64,000 bases of DNA from Anaerolineaceae bacterium (GTDB lineage: Bacteria; Chloroflexota; Anaerolineae; Promineifilales; Promineifilaceae), in contig PABI01000151.1 in assembly GCA_002699125.1 (NCBI GenBank), positions 1 through 64,000 on the forward strand, in the 5' to 3' direction. Positions 47,038 through 55,206 of this stretch are shown here, piece by piece. The notes under the pieces were generated by a model. The model saw nothing but the letters and a program-made list of their open reading frames with translations. It did no database searches and was not told the origin of the DNA. The position numbers and the translations under genes are program-made. Within the stretch, counting starts at the first letter, position 1; each line of letters starts with the position of its first letter.

Positions 47038-48027
47038 ATGAAGATTACCATTTTAACTGAGAGCGAGATTCGGCAGTGTGTGCGTTTGGATGAGGAGGCG
47101 TTAACGGCCGTATCCAACGGATTCACCCAACTGGCAGCAGGCAGCGTCGTCATGCCGCCCATCATGCGCATCGACGTGCCGGAGCAGAACGGCGAAGTAG
47201 ACATCAAGTCGGCTTACGTGCCGGGGCTGGATCATTTTGCCGTAAAAATGTCGTCAGGCTTTTTTGACAATTACAAGCTGGGGCTGCCTAGCCTGGGCGG
47301 CATGATGATTTTGCTCAGTGCCAAAGTGGGCTTTCCAGAGGCATTGCTGCTGGACAACGGCTATTTGACCGATGTCCGTACCGGACTGGCCGGAGCCATT
47401 GCCGCACAACATCTGGCACCAAAGCAAGTACGCACGGTGGGCGTTATCGGCGCGGGGGCACAGGCCCGCTATCAGATGCAGGCGCTGAAGCTGGTGCGCG
47501 ATTTTGAACGGGTGCTGGTTTACAATCGTTCGCCAGAGCGGGTGGAGAAATATATTGAAGAGATGACGGCCGTCCTCAATGCCGAAATCGTTAAAGTTGA
47601 CAGCGTTGAAGAAGTCATCCGCCAAAGTGAAGTAGTTGTGACCACCACGCCTGCCAAAAAGCCATTTTTACAGGCTGAATGGCTGCATCCCGGCCTGCAC
47701 ATCACGGCAATGGGCTCCGATGCCGAAGAGAAAAATGAGCTGGAGCCAGCAGTCCTGGCTCGTGCCGATTTGCTGGTGTGTGATCGCAAATCGCAGGTAT
47801 TTCGCCTGGGTGAGTACCATCATGCGCTGGAAGCAGGAATTATCACCAAAGATTCACCCATTGTAGAGCTGGGTGAATTGACTTCAGGGCAGCATCCCGG
47901 CCGCATCAATGACGAGCAAATCACGGTGAGCGATCTTACCGGCACCGGCGTGCAAGACACGGCCATTGCTTCCCTGGCCTTCCGCAAAGCCAAAGAAAAA
48001 GGGCTGGGCATGACCATTGAAGCCTAA
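47038..48027 (+). CDS. eutC: Ornithine cyclodeaminase/mu-crystallin family protein EutC
   Basis: A 329-residue protein of the ornithine cyclodeaminase/alanine dehydrogenase family. Rossmann motif VGVIGAGAQARYQMQAL binds NAD; substrate lysine is expected in DHFAVKMSSG; LTDVRTGLAGA is conserved. EutC is a recurrent but biochemically uncertain member of ectoine-utilisation loci, proposed with EutB to process hydroxyectoine-derived intermediates. The ATG at 47038 is chosen; the longer frame runs through the repeat. Confidence 0.8.
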   Translation: MKITILTESEIRQCVRLDEEALTAVSNGFTQLAAGSVVMPPIMRIDVPEQNGEVDIKSAYVPGLDHFAVKMSSGFFDNYKLGLPSLGGMMILLSAKVGFPEALLLDNGYLTDVRTGLAGAIAAQHLAPKQVRTVGVIGAGAQARYQMQALKLVRDFERVLVYNRSPERVEKYIEEMTAVLNAEIVKVDSVEEVIRQSEVVVTTTPAKKPFLQAEWLHPGLHITAMGSDAEEKNELEPAVLARADLLVCDRKSQVFRLGEYHHALEAGIITKDSPIVELGELTSGQHPGRINDEQITVSDLTGTGVQDTAIASLAFRKAKEKGLGMTIEA

Positions 48028-49198
48028 CTTGGCTCCAGAACGCGGATTTCCGACCATAGAATTTGAAGCCCGGCTCGACCGCGCCCAGCGGCTCATGCGG
48101 CAGCAGCAGGTTGACGCTCTCTGGCTGACCACAGAGCCGGAGTTCCGCTACTTCTCCGGCTTTCTGACGCAGTTCTGGCAAAGCCCAACCCGACCCTGGT
48201 TTCTAATTGTGCCCGCAGAAGGCAAACCCATTGCGGTGATTCCGGAAATAGGCGCAGCGGCTGTGGCCACCACCTTGCTGGACGATATTCGTACCTGGCC
48301 CGCGCCGCGGCCCAACGACGACGGGGTTTCTTTACTGCTGGCGACGTTGCGTGAGGTGGTGGGGCGGAACGGCCGTGTCGCCATCTTGATGGGACCAGAA
48401 ACGCACCTACGTATGCCTCTGGCCGATTTTGAAAATGTTCGCGGGGCATTGATCGGCAATGGGGTGGAATTGATCGACGCCACGCCTATCGTTCGCCAAT
48501 TGCGTCTTGTGAAATCCCCTGCCGAAATTGAAAAAATTGCCCATATTTGTGATTTGGTTTCTGATGCGTTTGCTGAGTTGCCGAACTTGATAACGTCAGG
48601 GGAAATTGAACAAGAAATTTTTCGGAAGTTCAAAATCGAGATTTTACGTCGTGGTGCTGATGATGTGCCTTATCTGGTTGGCGGCGCGGGTCCTAACGGC
48701 TACGATGACATCATTTCACCGCCCACCAGCTGGGCCATCCAGCCGGATGATATTTTGATGCTGGACACCGGGGCTGTTTTTGATGGTTACTTCTGCGACT
48801 TTGACCGCAATTTTGCCGTTGGCCGGCCAACAGATGTGACACGCCGGGCGTATGATGTGCTTTACCGGGCCACGGAGGCGGGATTGGCAGCGGCACGAGC
48901 GGGCGTAACGGCCGCAGATTTGTTCCACGCCATGTGGCAGGAGTTGAAAACGTGGGATGTGTCGGGTACCAACGTGGGTCGGATGGGACATGGTTTGGGG
49001 ATGCAGCTTACCGAATGGCCTTCATTGACGCCGACAGACCAAACGGTTTTGCAGCTGGGCACGGTCATTACCCTGGAACCGGGACTGGAAGTAGTTCCAG
49101 GGCGGATGATGGTGCATGAGGAAAATATCGTTATTCGCCAGGATGGAGCAGATTTGTTAACCAGGCGTGCGCCGCAGGAAATGCCGGTTATTGGGTAG
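48017..49198 (+). CDS. M24-family metallopeptidase (Xaa-Pro type) in the ectoine locus
   Basis: A 393-residue M24 protein with complete metal ligands: D in LMLDTGAVFDGY, D in CDFDRNF, H in MGHGLGMQLTEWP, E in ITLEPGLE and E in MVHEENIV. It thus differs from the two DoeA-like proteins nearby and should be a two-metal peptidase or amidase. TTG start at 48017 overlaps eutC by 11 bases; a second TTG at 48029 is possible. Its end overlaps convergent eutB. It may release amino acids from an ectoine-related amide; substrate unknown. Confidence 0.8.
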   Translation: MKPNLAPERGFPTIEFEARLDRAQRLMRQQQVDALWLTTEPEFRYFSGFLTQFWQSPTRPWFLIVPAEGKPIAVIPEIGAAAVATTLLDDIRTWPAPRPNDDGVSLLLATLREVVGRNGRVAILMGPETHLRMPLADFENVRGALIGNGVELIDATPIVRQLRLVKSPAEIEKIAHICDLVSDAFAELPNLITSGEIEQEIFRKFKIEILRRGADDVPYLVGGAGPNGYDDIISPPTSWAIQPDDILMLDTGAVFDGYFCDFDRNFAVGRPTDVTRRAYDVLYRATEAGLAAARAGVTAADLFHAMWQELKTWDVSGTNVGRMGHGLGMQLTEWPSLTPTDQTVLQLGTVITLEPGLEVVPGRMMVHEENIVIRQDGADLLTRRAPQEMPVIG

Positions 49199-50183
49199 AT
49201 GGGTGGAGGTACGGCCGTATCACCCGCAAAAGCTGCCCCATATCTACATTTCCCCCGCTGACCACCAGCGCCACGTTTTCGCCAATGTTTGACACCTTCC
49301 CAGATTGCAAAGCAGCAATGCAAACCGCACCGGCGCCTTCCACAACTAGATGTTCCTCCTTCAGGGCAAACGTCATCGCCGCGGCAATCGCCTCTTCAGA
49401 AACAAGCACAACCTCATCCACAAAATCACGAACCATTTGGAACGTGTATTGATTTTGCAGACCGATACCGCCCTGCAAGCTGTCGGCCAGCGTTGGTTCT
49501 TCGGCCAGCTGCACCGGCTTGCCCGCCGCAAGGCTTTGGGCCATCACTGGGGCGTGTTCCATTGACACACCTACCACGCGAATCGCCGGATTGGCCGACT
49601 TGAGCGCCAAGGCGATGCCGGCAATGAGGCCGCCGCCGGACAGCGGCACCAACACCGTGTCCACTCCCGGTAAATCTTGCATCAGCTCCAGGCCAATCGT
49701 GCCCTGCCCGGCAATCACCAGCGGATCGTCGAAGGGATGAACCATCGTCAGGCCGCGTTCCTTGGCCAGTTGGCGGGCGCGGCTTTCCGCTTCATCCTGG
49801 CTCTGGCCATGGATGACCAGCTCGGCACCTAACTTTTGCAGGGCATTTACCTTGTTTTGCGGCACCAATTCGGACAGACAGACAACGGCCGTTATGCCAA
49901 CAGCTTTAGCCACATAAGCCACCGCCCGGCCATGATTGCCGGTAGAAGCGGTGACCACACCGCGTGCTTTTTCTTTATCGGTTAAATTTAATATTTTGTT
50001 GGCTGCGCCCCGAATTTTGAAAGCACCGATGGGCTGTAAGGTTTCCAGCTTGAGGTGAACGGCCGCACCAAGCTGTGTGCTCAGTTCAGTAGAGCGTACC
50101 AGCGGCGTTGCTAGGGCAATGCCGCGGATTGTTTGTTGGGCGGTGAAGATTTGTTGCAGAGTTACTGGGGTCACGTTCGGCAT
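49188..50183 (-). CDS. eutB: Threonine dehydratase-like PLP enzyme EutB
   Basis: Fold-type II PLP enzyme of 331 residues. K in PIGAFKIRGA is the PLP lysine; STGNHGRAVAY binds phosphate and SGGGLIAGIA is the glycine loop. The C-terminal regulatory ACT domain of biosynthetic IlvA is absent, as in catabolic dehydratases and EutB. EutB is proposed to deaminate the hydroxylated intermediate of hydroxyectoine. ATG at 50183 has AAAGGAA; the longer frame is rejected. Convergent with the M24 gene. Confidence 0.8.
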   Translation of the reverse strand: MPNVTPVTLQQIFTAQQTIRGIALATPLVRSTELSTQLGAAVHLKLETLQPIGAFKIRGAANKILNLTDKEKARGVVTASTGNHGRAVAYVAKAVGITAVVCLSELVPQNKVNALQKLGAELVIHGQSQDEAESRARQLAKERGLTMVHPFDDPLVIAGQGTIGLELMQDLPGVDTVLVPLSGGGLIAGIALALKSANPAIRVVGVSMEHAPVMAQSLAAGKPVQLAEEPTLADSLQGGIGLQNQYTFQMVRDFVDEVVLVSEEAIAAAMTFALKEEHLVVEGAGAVCIAALQSGKVSNIGENVALVVSGGNVDMGQLLRVIRPYLHPSTQ

Positions 50184-50317
50184 AAAATTCCTTTTGTTTG
50201 ATGTTTGTTTGTGCCAGGGCACATTCAAACAAGCGGTTGGACCATTGTATCATTTGTGCACGCATTGCTTAAAAGCTGAGGTAGGGAATGTCCCTATTAC
50301 AAGATTGCTAAATTAGC
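50184..50317. other. Gap upstream of eutB
   Basis: This stretch holds the eutB leader and a GTAGGGAATGTCCCTA palindrome-like piece near 50280. I see no gene here. Together with the remnant and the 110 bases before 50686 it makes the longest gene-poor stretch in the window (about 500 bases). Confidence 0.5.
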
Positions 50318-50500
50318 GTGGTGCTGAAAGAGGCGCAGGTGGGTGAGAAGACGGCCGTTAGAACTTGCTGGCGGGCGCAGAACAGCGATTTATCGCCCGA
50401 GGCCAGGACACTGGTGCAAAATCAGTATGAGCAAGTCCAGGCGGTGAGCCAGAAAGTTGAGCGATTACATGGGCTACCCAACGACCGGTTGGTGGTACGT
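50318..50500 (+). pseudogene. Remnant of a DUF2383 (ferritin-like) gene
   Basis: The frame from 50318 shows EAQVGEKTAVRTCWRAQ, then DLSPEARTLVQNQYEQVQAV. This matches the C-terminal helix pair of DUF2383 (PA2169-type four-helix bundle; consensus with ErGEdaavkayreaL and LPpevralverQ). An in-frame TAA just upstream removes the N-terminal two-thirds, and the end runs into unrelated residues. It is most simply a decayed gene. Confidence 0.5.
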
Positions 50501-50685
50501 TTGTTTAATTCGGAGCGTGATGCGGCACCACCCGCCGCCGCGCCCCCGAAGCGTCGCAAATCATGCACCAGGTGAACCTGCATGCCGCCACTGCCCAACC
50601 AACCCAATAACGCCTCTTAAGATGAAAATTCAACCTCGTTGGCGTATACTTGGCCAAACAAACCAAGCCAAATGCCAGCGAGAAC

Positions 50686-52029
50686 ATGAATTACGATACC
50701 GTCAAACTACGCCAATTTATCCAGGATTATTTCAGTTCAGAAGAACTGAGAACCCTACTTTTCGATTACTTCCGATCTGTCCACGACAATCTCACGGATG
50801 GAATGACAAAGAACCGGTATGTTTTGTTGCTACTGGAATATTGCCACAATCATGGCAAAATGCCGGACTTGCTGGCAGCCATTCAACGGGAACGCGACTT
50901 TTTCCAACCCGACGACTACATGCAAGGCCAAAAAGCACCCACTGCCGGCCCAGCAACACCTACCCCCATAACCCGCAACCCCCGCCAAATCTTCATCAGC
51001 CACGCCCACCAGGACGCCGAAGTGGCCAAACGGCTGGCCCACGACCTGGAAGCCCACGGCTACGACATCTGGATTGCCCCGGACAGCATTCGCCCCGGTG
51101 AAAAATGGGTCGAAGCGATCAACCGTGGCCTGGAAGAAAGCGGCATCTTTGTCCTGCTGCTCTCGCCAGATGCCGTGGCCTCCCGCTGGGTGCAAATGGA
51201 AACGAACGCAGCCATCGAATTTGAGCATGAAGGTGAAATGCACTTTTACCCACTTATGCTTAGAGCTTGCCGTCTTCCAGCAATATGGCGAGCCTTTCAG
51301 TATATTTCTTTTCGAGGGGCTTCTGAGCTGGGCTTAGAACAGTTACTCTCTGTGCTTGAACCCCATGCAGCCGCTCTGAAAATGATTAGGATTCCATCAG
51401 GGAGGTTTCTGTATGGTGACAATAAAGAGATCATATATTTGGATGAATTCTGGATTGCCAAGACACCAATTACCAACACTGAGTATAAGCGTTTCCTTGA
51501 TGCCAATCCCAAATATAAGGTGCCTTTTGCTGATGAGGATTGGGCCAAACCCTATAACTGGAATAGGAGAAAACGGATCTTTCCTGATGGTAAAGCCTTT
51601 CATCCTGTAGTGCTGGTGAGTTGGCATGATGCTATAGCGTATGCTGAATGGGCTGGCATGAAACTGCCGACAGAAGAGCAGTGGGAGAAAGCCGCTCGCG
51701 GTACAAACGGCGAAGAGTTTCCGTGGGGTAATGAATGGCGTGAAAATTATTGTAATACAAGTGAAGCGAGACTTGGCACAACCTCGCCAGTTGGCCAATA
51801 TTCACCACATGGAGATAGCCCATACGGTTGTGTTGATATGAGTGGTAATGTGTGGGAATGGGTAGATAGCTGGTGGGATGCAACACAAACCACACGTGTG
51901 TTATGTGGCGGTTCGTGGAACCTTGTTTCAAAGGACGCACGCGTGACTTTCCGCTTCAAGGATTATCCAAACTATTCAGATCTGAATATCGGTTTCCGCG
52001 TGGTCTCTTCTACCGCTTCTAAATCCTGA
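50686..52029 (+). CDS. EAD1-TIR-FGE-like protein, probable conflict/immunity effector
   Basis: A 447-residue protein. Residues 1-75 resemble effector-associated domain 1 (KLRQFIQDYFSSEELRTLLF, GKMPDLLAAIQ). Residues 100-225 form a TIR domain (IFISHAHQDAEVAKRL; catalytic-type Glu172 in SRWVQMETN). Residues 232-447 are an FGE/sulfatase-modifying fold (IPSGRFLYG, LPTEEQWEKAARG, DMSGNVWEWV, IGFRVV). The FGE cysteine pair is absent (CGGSWNLVSKDARVTFRF), so it is not an active formylglycine enzyme and may be a ligand sensor. TIR effectors usually cleave NAD. EAD1 proteins normally pair with partner EAD proteins; none is seen here. The 3' half looks A/T-richer than neighbours. Confidence 0.8.
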   Translation: MNYDTVKLRQFIQDYFSSEELRTLLFDYFRSVHDNLTDGMTKNRYVLLLLEYCHNHGKMPDLLAAIQRERDFFQPDDYMQGQKAPTAGPATPTPITRNPRQIFISHAHQDAEVAKRLAHDLEAHGYDIWIAPDSIRPGEKWVEAINRGLEESGIFVLLLSPDAVASRWVQMETNAAIEFEHEGEMHFYPLMLRACRLPAIWRAFQYISFRGASELGLEQLLSVLEPHAAALKMIRIPSGRFLYGDNKEIIYLDEFWIAKTPITNTEYKRFLDANPKYKVPFADEDWAKPYNWNRRKRIFPDGKAFHPVVLVSWHDAIAYAEWAGMKLPTEEQWEKAARGTNGEEFPWGNEWRENYCNTSEARLGTTSPVGQYSPHGDSPYGCVDMSGNVWEWVDSWWDATQTTRVLCGGSWNLVSKDARVTFRFKDYPNYSDLNIGFRVVSSTASKS

Positions 52030-52132
52030 TTGCTTTGCTGCGGGTAGGTCTTCTCTGTTTGCTGTGGGCAGGCGTCCCGCCTCACCACTATTTTTATTTA
52101 GTGCGAAGTTTTTTCCAAGCGGCCAAAAGCAA

Positions 52133-52165
52133 AAGTGCGACGCACCTTCAAGGTGCGTCGCACTT
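52133..52165. repeat. Perfect hairpin AAGTGCGACGCACCT...
   Basis: Arms AAGTGCGACGCACCT and AGGTGCGTCGCACTT around TCA. Same 15-mer as at 29509 but with arm order swapped. It ends 7 bases before the stop of the convergent molybdenum hydroxylase gene and could end transcripts from both sides. Confidence 0.75.
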
Positions 52166-52171
52166 GTTGGT

Positions 52172-55120
52172 TTAGGGGTGCATCGCCTCATGCACCCGCT
52201 GCGGCGTCAACGGTATGCGGCGCAGGCGGGTGCCGATGGCGTCGTAGACGGCGTTGGCGATGGCCGGGGCGACGCCATCCTTGGGAATTTCGGCGATGGC
52301 TTTGGCGCCAAACGGGCCGGTGGGCTCGTTGGTTTGCACCAGGATCGCCTGCATCCAGGGCATCTCGTCGGCGCGGTAGATGTGGTAGGGGCCGAACTGG
52401 TCGTTGATTAGGTTGCCCGTCTCGTCGTAGGCCATCTCTTCGCAGTGACCGTAGCCCAGCGCCTGGACCATGCCGCCTTCCACCTGCCCGCTGGCGGTGA
52501 TGGGGTTAATCGGCACGCCGGCATCCACAGCCATCACCAGCTTGGTGACGGTGACCTGGCCGGTTTCGGTGTCTACCTCGACCTCGGCAAACTGCCCGGC
52601 GAACGGCGGCGGGGAATCCATGCTGACAAAGCTGGCGGTGGCCATGATTTGGCGCTGCTGGTCCTGGTGCAGGCTGTGTAAGCCGATCGCTTCCATGCTG
52701 ACGGAACGGCCGTCCCCCGCAACCGCATGTCTGTTCTCCAACCGGATGTCTTGCCAGCTCTCCAGTTCCAGCATGAGCGCAGCCCGCTCTTTGATTTGTT
52801 CGGCAACCTGTTCGGCGGCACGTTTAACGGCCGTTCCCGAAATATACGTCGTGCTGCTGGCGTAAGCCCCTGTGTCGAACGGCGTCATGTCCGTGTCGCT
52901 GGAGTAAATGATGATGTCTTCTAGCGGCACGCCCAGCACCTCGGCAGCAATCTGGCTGAGCACCGTGTCTGAGCCTGTGCCCAAATCCGTCGCGCCCACC
53001 AGGACGTTAAACGAGCCGTCGTCGTTGATTTTGATCGACGCACCGCCCATGTCCAGGCCAGGAATGGCCGTGCCGTGCATACACATCGCTGCACCCAGGC
53101 CGCGCCGCAGGTGGGGCTTGCCGGGAACCTCGTGCCAGCCCGGCTCAAACTGGCGCTCCCAGCCGATGGCCTTCATCCCCTGCTCAAAACATTCGTTGAG
53201 GCCGCACGATTCAATCAGCGGCACGGTGATGACGGTATCTTTTTCGCCTTCGCCCAGCAGCGGGGCGATGGGCATGGGGTCGCCCGCCTGCACCCAATTT
53301 TTGCGGCGGAACTCGATGGGATCGAGCTTGAGTGCGTGGGCGATTTCGTCCATGAGGCACTCCAACGAGAAGAGCGCCTGCGGCCCGCCGTAGCCGCGAT
53401 ACGCGCCAGGGACAGGCAAATTGGTGTAGGCCACCGTGCAGTCAAATTCGCGATTTTTGCAGTTGTAGCTGCTCAGGCCGCGCAGGCCGGTGACGGTTTG
53501 CACGGTCAGGCCGTGGGTGCCGTACGCGCCCGTGTTGGCCACGATCTTCATCTGCATGGAGTGCAGCGTGCCGTCGGCCATGACGCCGGTTTTCCAGGTG
53601 ATCGTTTGCGGATGGCGGGTGCGGCTGCTGCGGAACTCTTCGCTGCGCGTCAGTTCTAATCGAACCGGACGGCCCGTAGCAATCGTCAGATGGCCCACGA
53701 TGTCCTCGATGAGCATCTCTTGCTTCACGCCAAAGCCGCCACCGATACGCGGCTTAATAACCCGGATACGGCGCACGGGCAAATCGAGCAGCGGGGCGAC
53801 CATGCGGCGTACGTGGAACGGCACCTGGGTGCTAGTGCGAATCACCAGCCGTTCATCCGCATCCCACCAGCTGATGGCGATGTGCGGTTCAATCGGCGCT
53901 TGCTGCACCTGGTGCACGTAGTAGGTGTGCTCAAAAACGCGGTCGGCTTCGCTGAAGCCCTGCTCTACGTCGCCCACTTCCGCCTGGATGTGGTGCACAA
54001 TGTTGCGGCTGGCGTCGTGAATTTTTTCGGTGTCGTCCTCGTCGTGGATGATGGGCGCGCCGGGCTTGATCGCTTCGTTTTCGTCGAAGACGGCGGGCAA
54101 CAGTTCATACTCCACTTTGATGAGCTTGAGCGCTTCTTCGGCGATGGCTTCGCTTTCGGCAGCCACGGCCGCAACCCGATCCCCCACGTAGCGCACCTTA
54201 TTGTCGAAGCTGACCTGATCGTGCGGCGGCGGGTTGGGGTAGCTTTGCCCGCCGGAGGCGTACTTGACGCGCTTGACATTTTTGTAATGGATGACGGCGT
54301 GCACGCCGGGCAGCGCCTCAGCTTCGCTGGCGTCGATGTCCAAAATGCGGGCGTGGGCGTGCGGACTGACGAGCAGCTTGGCGTACAACATGCCGCGCAT
54401 GTCGATGTCGTCCACAAAGGCGGGATTGCCTTTGGTGAGCTTGACGGCGTCCACTTTGGTTTCTGGTTTGCCGACAACGGCCGTTTCCGGCACGCCAGAC
54501 GTCAACAAAATATCTGTCTTGGGTTTGGTTTCGGTTTGAACCGCACCGCTCTCACCACCTGCCAGTTCTGGGCCGGCATCCTCATCGGGTGCCGGTGGAT
54601 TTTCCACTAAGTAGCTGGCGTCGATTATGGGCGGGCCGTCGTAGGGTGGCACGTCCTCACCGCGCAGGTAGGCGGCGGCGCGCAGGACGGCCTGAACTGG
54701 CTTGACGTAGCCCGTCTCGCGGCACAAAACACCGGAAAATGCTTCACGCACCTCTGCTTCGGTGGGGTTTGGATTTTGGTCGAGTAGGGCTTTAGCTGCC
54801 AGAATCATCGCCGGCGTGCTGTAGCCGGACTGAATCGCGCCGGTTTCCACAAACGCCTTTTGGATGGGATGCAGTTCGCCGACGGCGGGATTAAGCCCTT
54901 CTACCGTTTCGATTTTGTGGCCAACGGCTTGCCCAGCCAACATCACATCGCTGTTGACTAATTGGCCATCGACCAAAACGGCCGCTGCCCCCGTTCGCCC
55001 ATCGTGACTGCCAAAGCGCACGCTAAAAAAGCCCGCACCGCGCAGCGCGGAGAGCAAGGTATCGGTTGGATAGGCTGAAATTGTGTGATCTTTGCCGTTG
55101 ATGTTCAGTGAGAGGGTCAT
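52172..55120 (-). CDS. Xanthine dehydrogenase-family molybdenum hydroxylase with degenerate 2Fe-2S domains
   Basis: A 982-residue fusion of small (2Fe-2S) and large (molybdopterin) parts. In the N-terminal ferredoxin the four cysteines are replaced (S38, T43, A46, D58 in FGSHDGRTGAAAVLV and VNSDVM). In the helical domain three of four are replaced (S98, S101, E135; only C133 remains). The molybdenum part keeps RIGGGFGVKQE, DLGTGSDTV, GQVEGGMVQALG and a catalytic-type Glu in AKAIAEIP. So the active site looks intact but the FeS relay is lost. No FAD subunit is adjacent. Ribosome site AAGGAAA. Substrate unknown. Confidence 0.85.
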   Translation of the reverse strand: MTLSLNINGKDHTISAYPTDTLLSALRGAGFFSVRFGSHDGRTGAAAVLVDGQLVNSDVMLAGQAVGHKIETVEGLNPAVGELHPIQKAFVETGAIQSGYSTPAMILAAKALLDQNPNPTEAEVREAFSGVLCRETGYVKPVQAVLRAAAYLRGEDVPPYDGPPIIDASYLVENPPAPDEDAGPELAGGESGAVQTETKPKTDILLTSGVPETAVVGKPETKVDAVKLTKGNPAFVDDIDMRGMLYAKLLVSPHAHARILDIDASEAEALPGVHAVIHYKNVKRVKYASGGQSYPNPPPHDQVSFDNKVRYVGDRVAAVAAESEAIAEEALKLIKVEYELLPAVFDENEAIKPGAPIIHDEDDTEKIHDASRNIVHHIQAEVGDVEQGFSEADRVFEHTYYVHQVQQAPIEPHIAISWWDADERLVIRTSTQVPFHVRRMVAPLLDLPVRRIRVIKPRIGGGFGVKQEMLIEDIVGHLTIATGRPVRLELTRSEEFRSSRTRHPQTITWKTGVMADGTLHSMQMKIVANTGAYGTHGLTVQTVTGLRGLSSYNCKNREFDCTVAYTNLPVPGAYRGYGGPQALFSLECLMDEIAHALKLDPIEFRRKNWVQAGDPMPIAPLLGEGEKDTVITVPLIESCGLNECFEQGMKAIGWERQFEPGWHEVPGKPHLRRGLGAAMCMHGTAIPGLDMGGASIKINDDGSFNVLVGATDLGTGSDTVLSQIAAEVLGVPLEDIIIYSSDTDMTPFDTGAYASSTTYISGTAVKRAAEQVAEQIKERAALMLELESWQDIRLENRHAVAGDGRSVSMEAIGLHSLHQDQQRQIMATASFVSMDSPPPFAGQFAEVEVDTETGQVTVTKLVMAVDAGVPINPITASGQVEGGMVQALGYGHCEEMAYDETGNLINDQFGPYHIYRADEMPWMQAILVQTNEPTGPFGAKAIAEIPKDGVAPAIANAVYDAIGTRLRRIPLTPQRVHEAMHP

Positions 55121-55142
55121 TTTTGTTTCCTTGTTGTGGCAG

Positions 55143-55202
55143 ATTTTCCCGGAAACTGATCTACATGTGGGTAGAAAATTTTGGTTCAGTTTCCGGGAAA
55201 AT
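55143..55202. repeat. 17-bp perfect inverted repeat
   Basis: ATTTTCCCGGAAACTGA (55143-55159) and TCAGTTTCCGGGAAAAT (55186-55202) around 26 bases, between the Ser/Thr kinase stop and the molybdenum hydroxylase start. Likely terminator/dispersed repeat. Confidence 0.7.
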
Positions 55203-55206
55203 GAGG

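Noticed and set aside
50686-52029. Diversity-generating retroelement target
   Set aside because: The FGE fold fits, but there is no reverse transcriptase, template repeat or accessory gene in the window.
50351-52706. Lack of ACGGCCGT over the EAD-TIR gene as proof of transfer
   Set aside because: Gaps of over 2 kb without the octamer also occur at 18.5-21.1, 38.5-40.7 and 44.6-47.1 kb; at about one per 700 bases a few such gaps are expected by chance.
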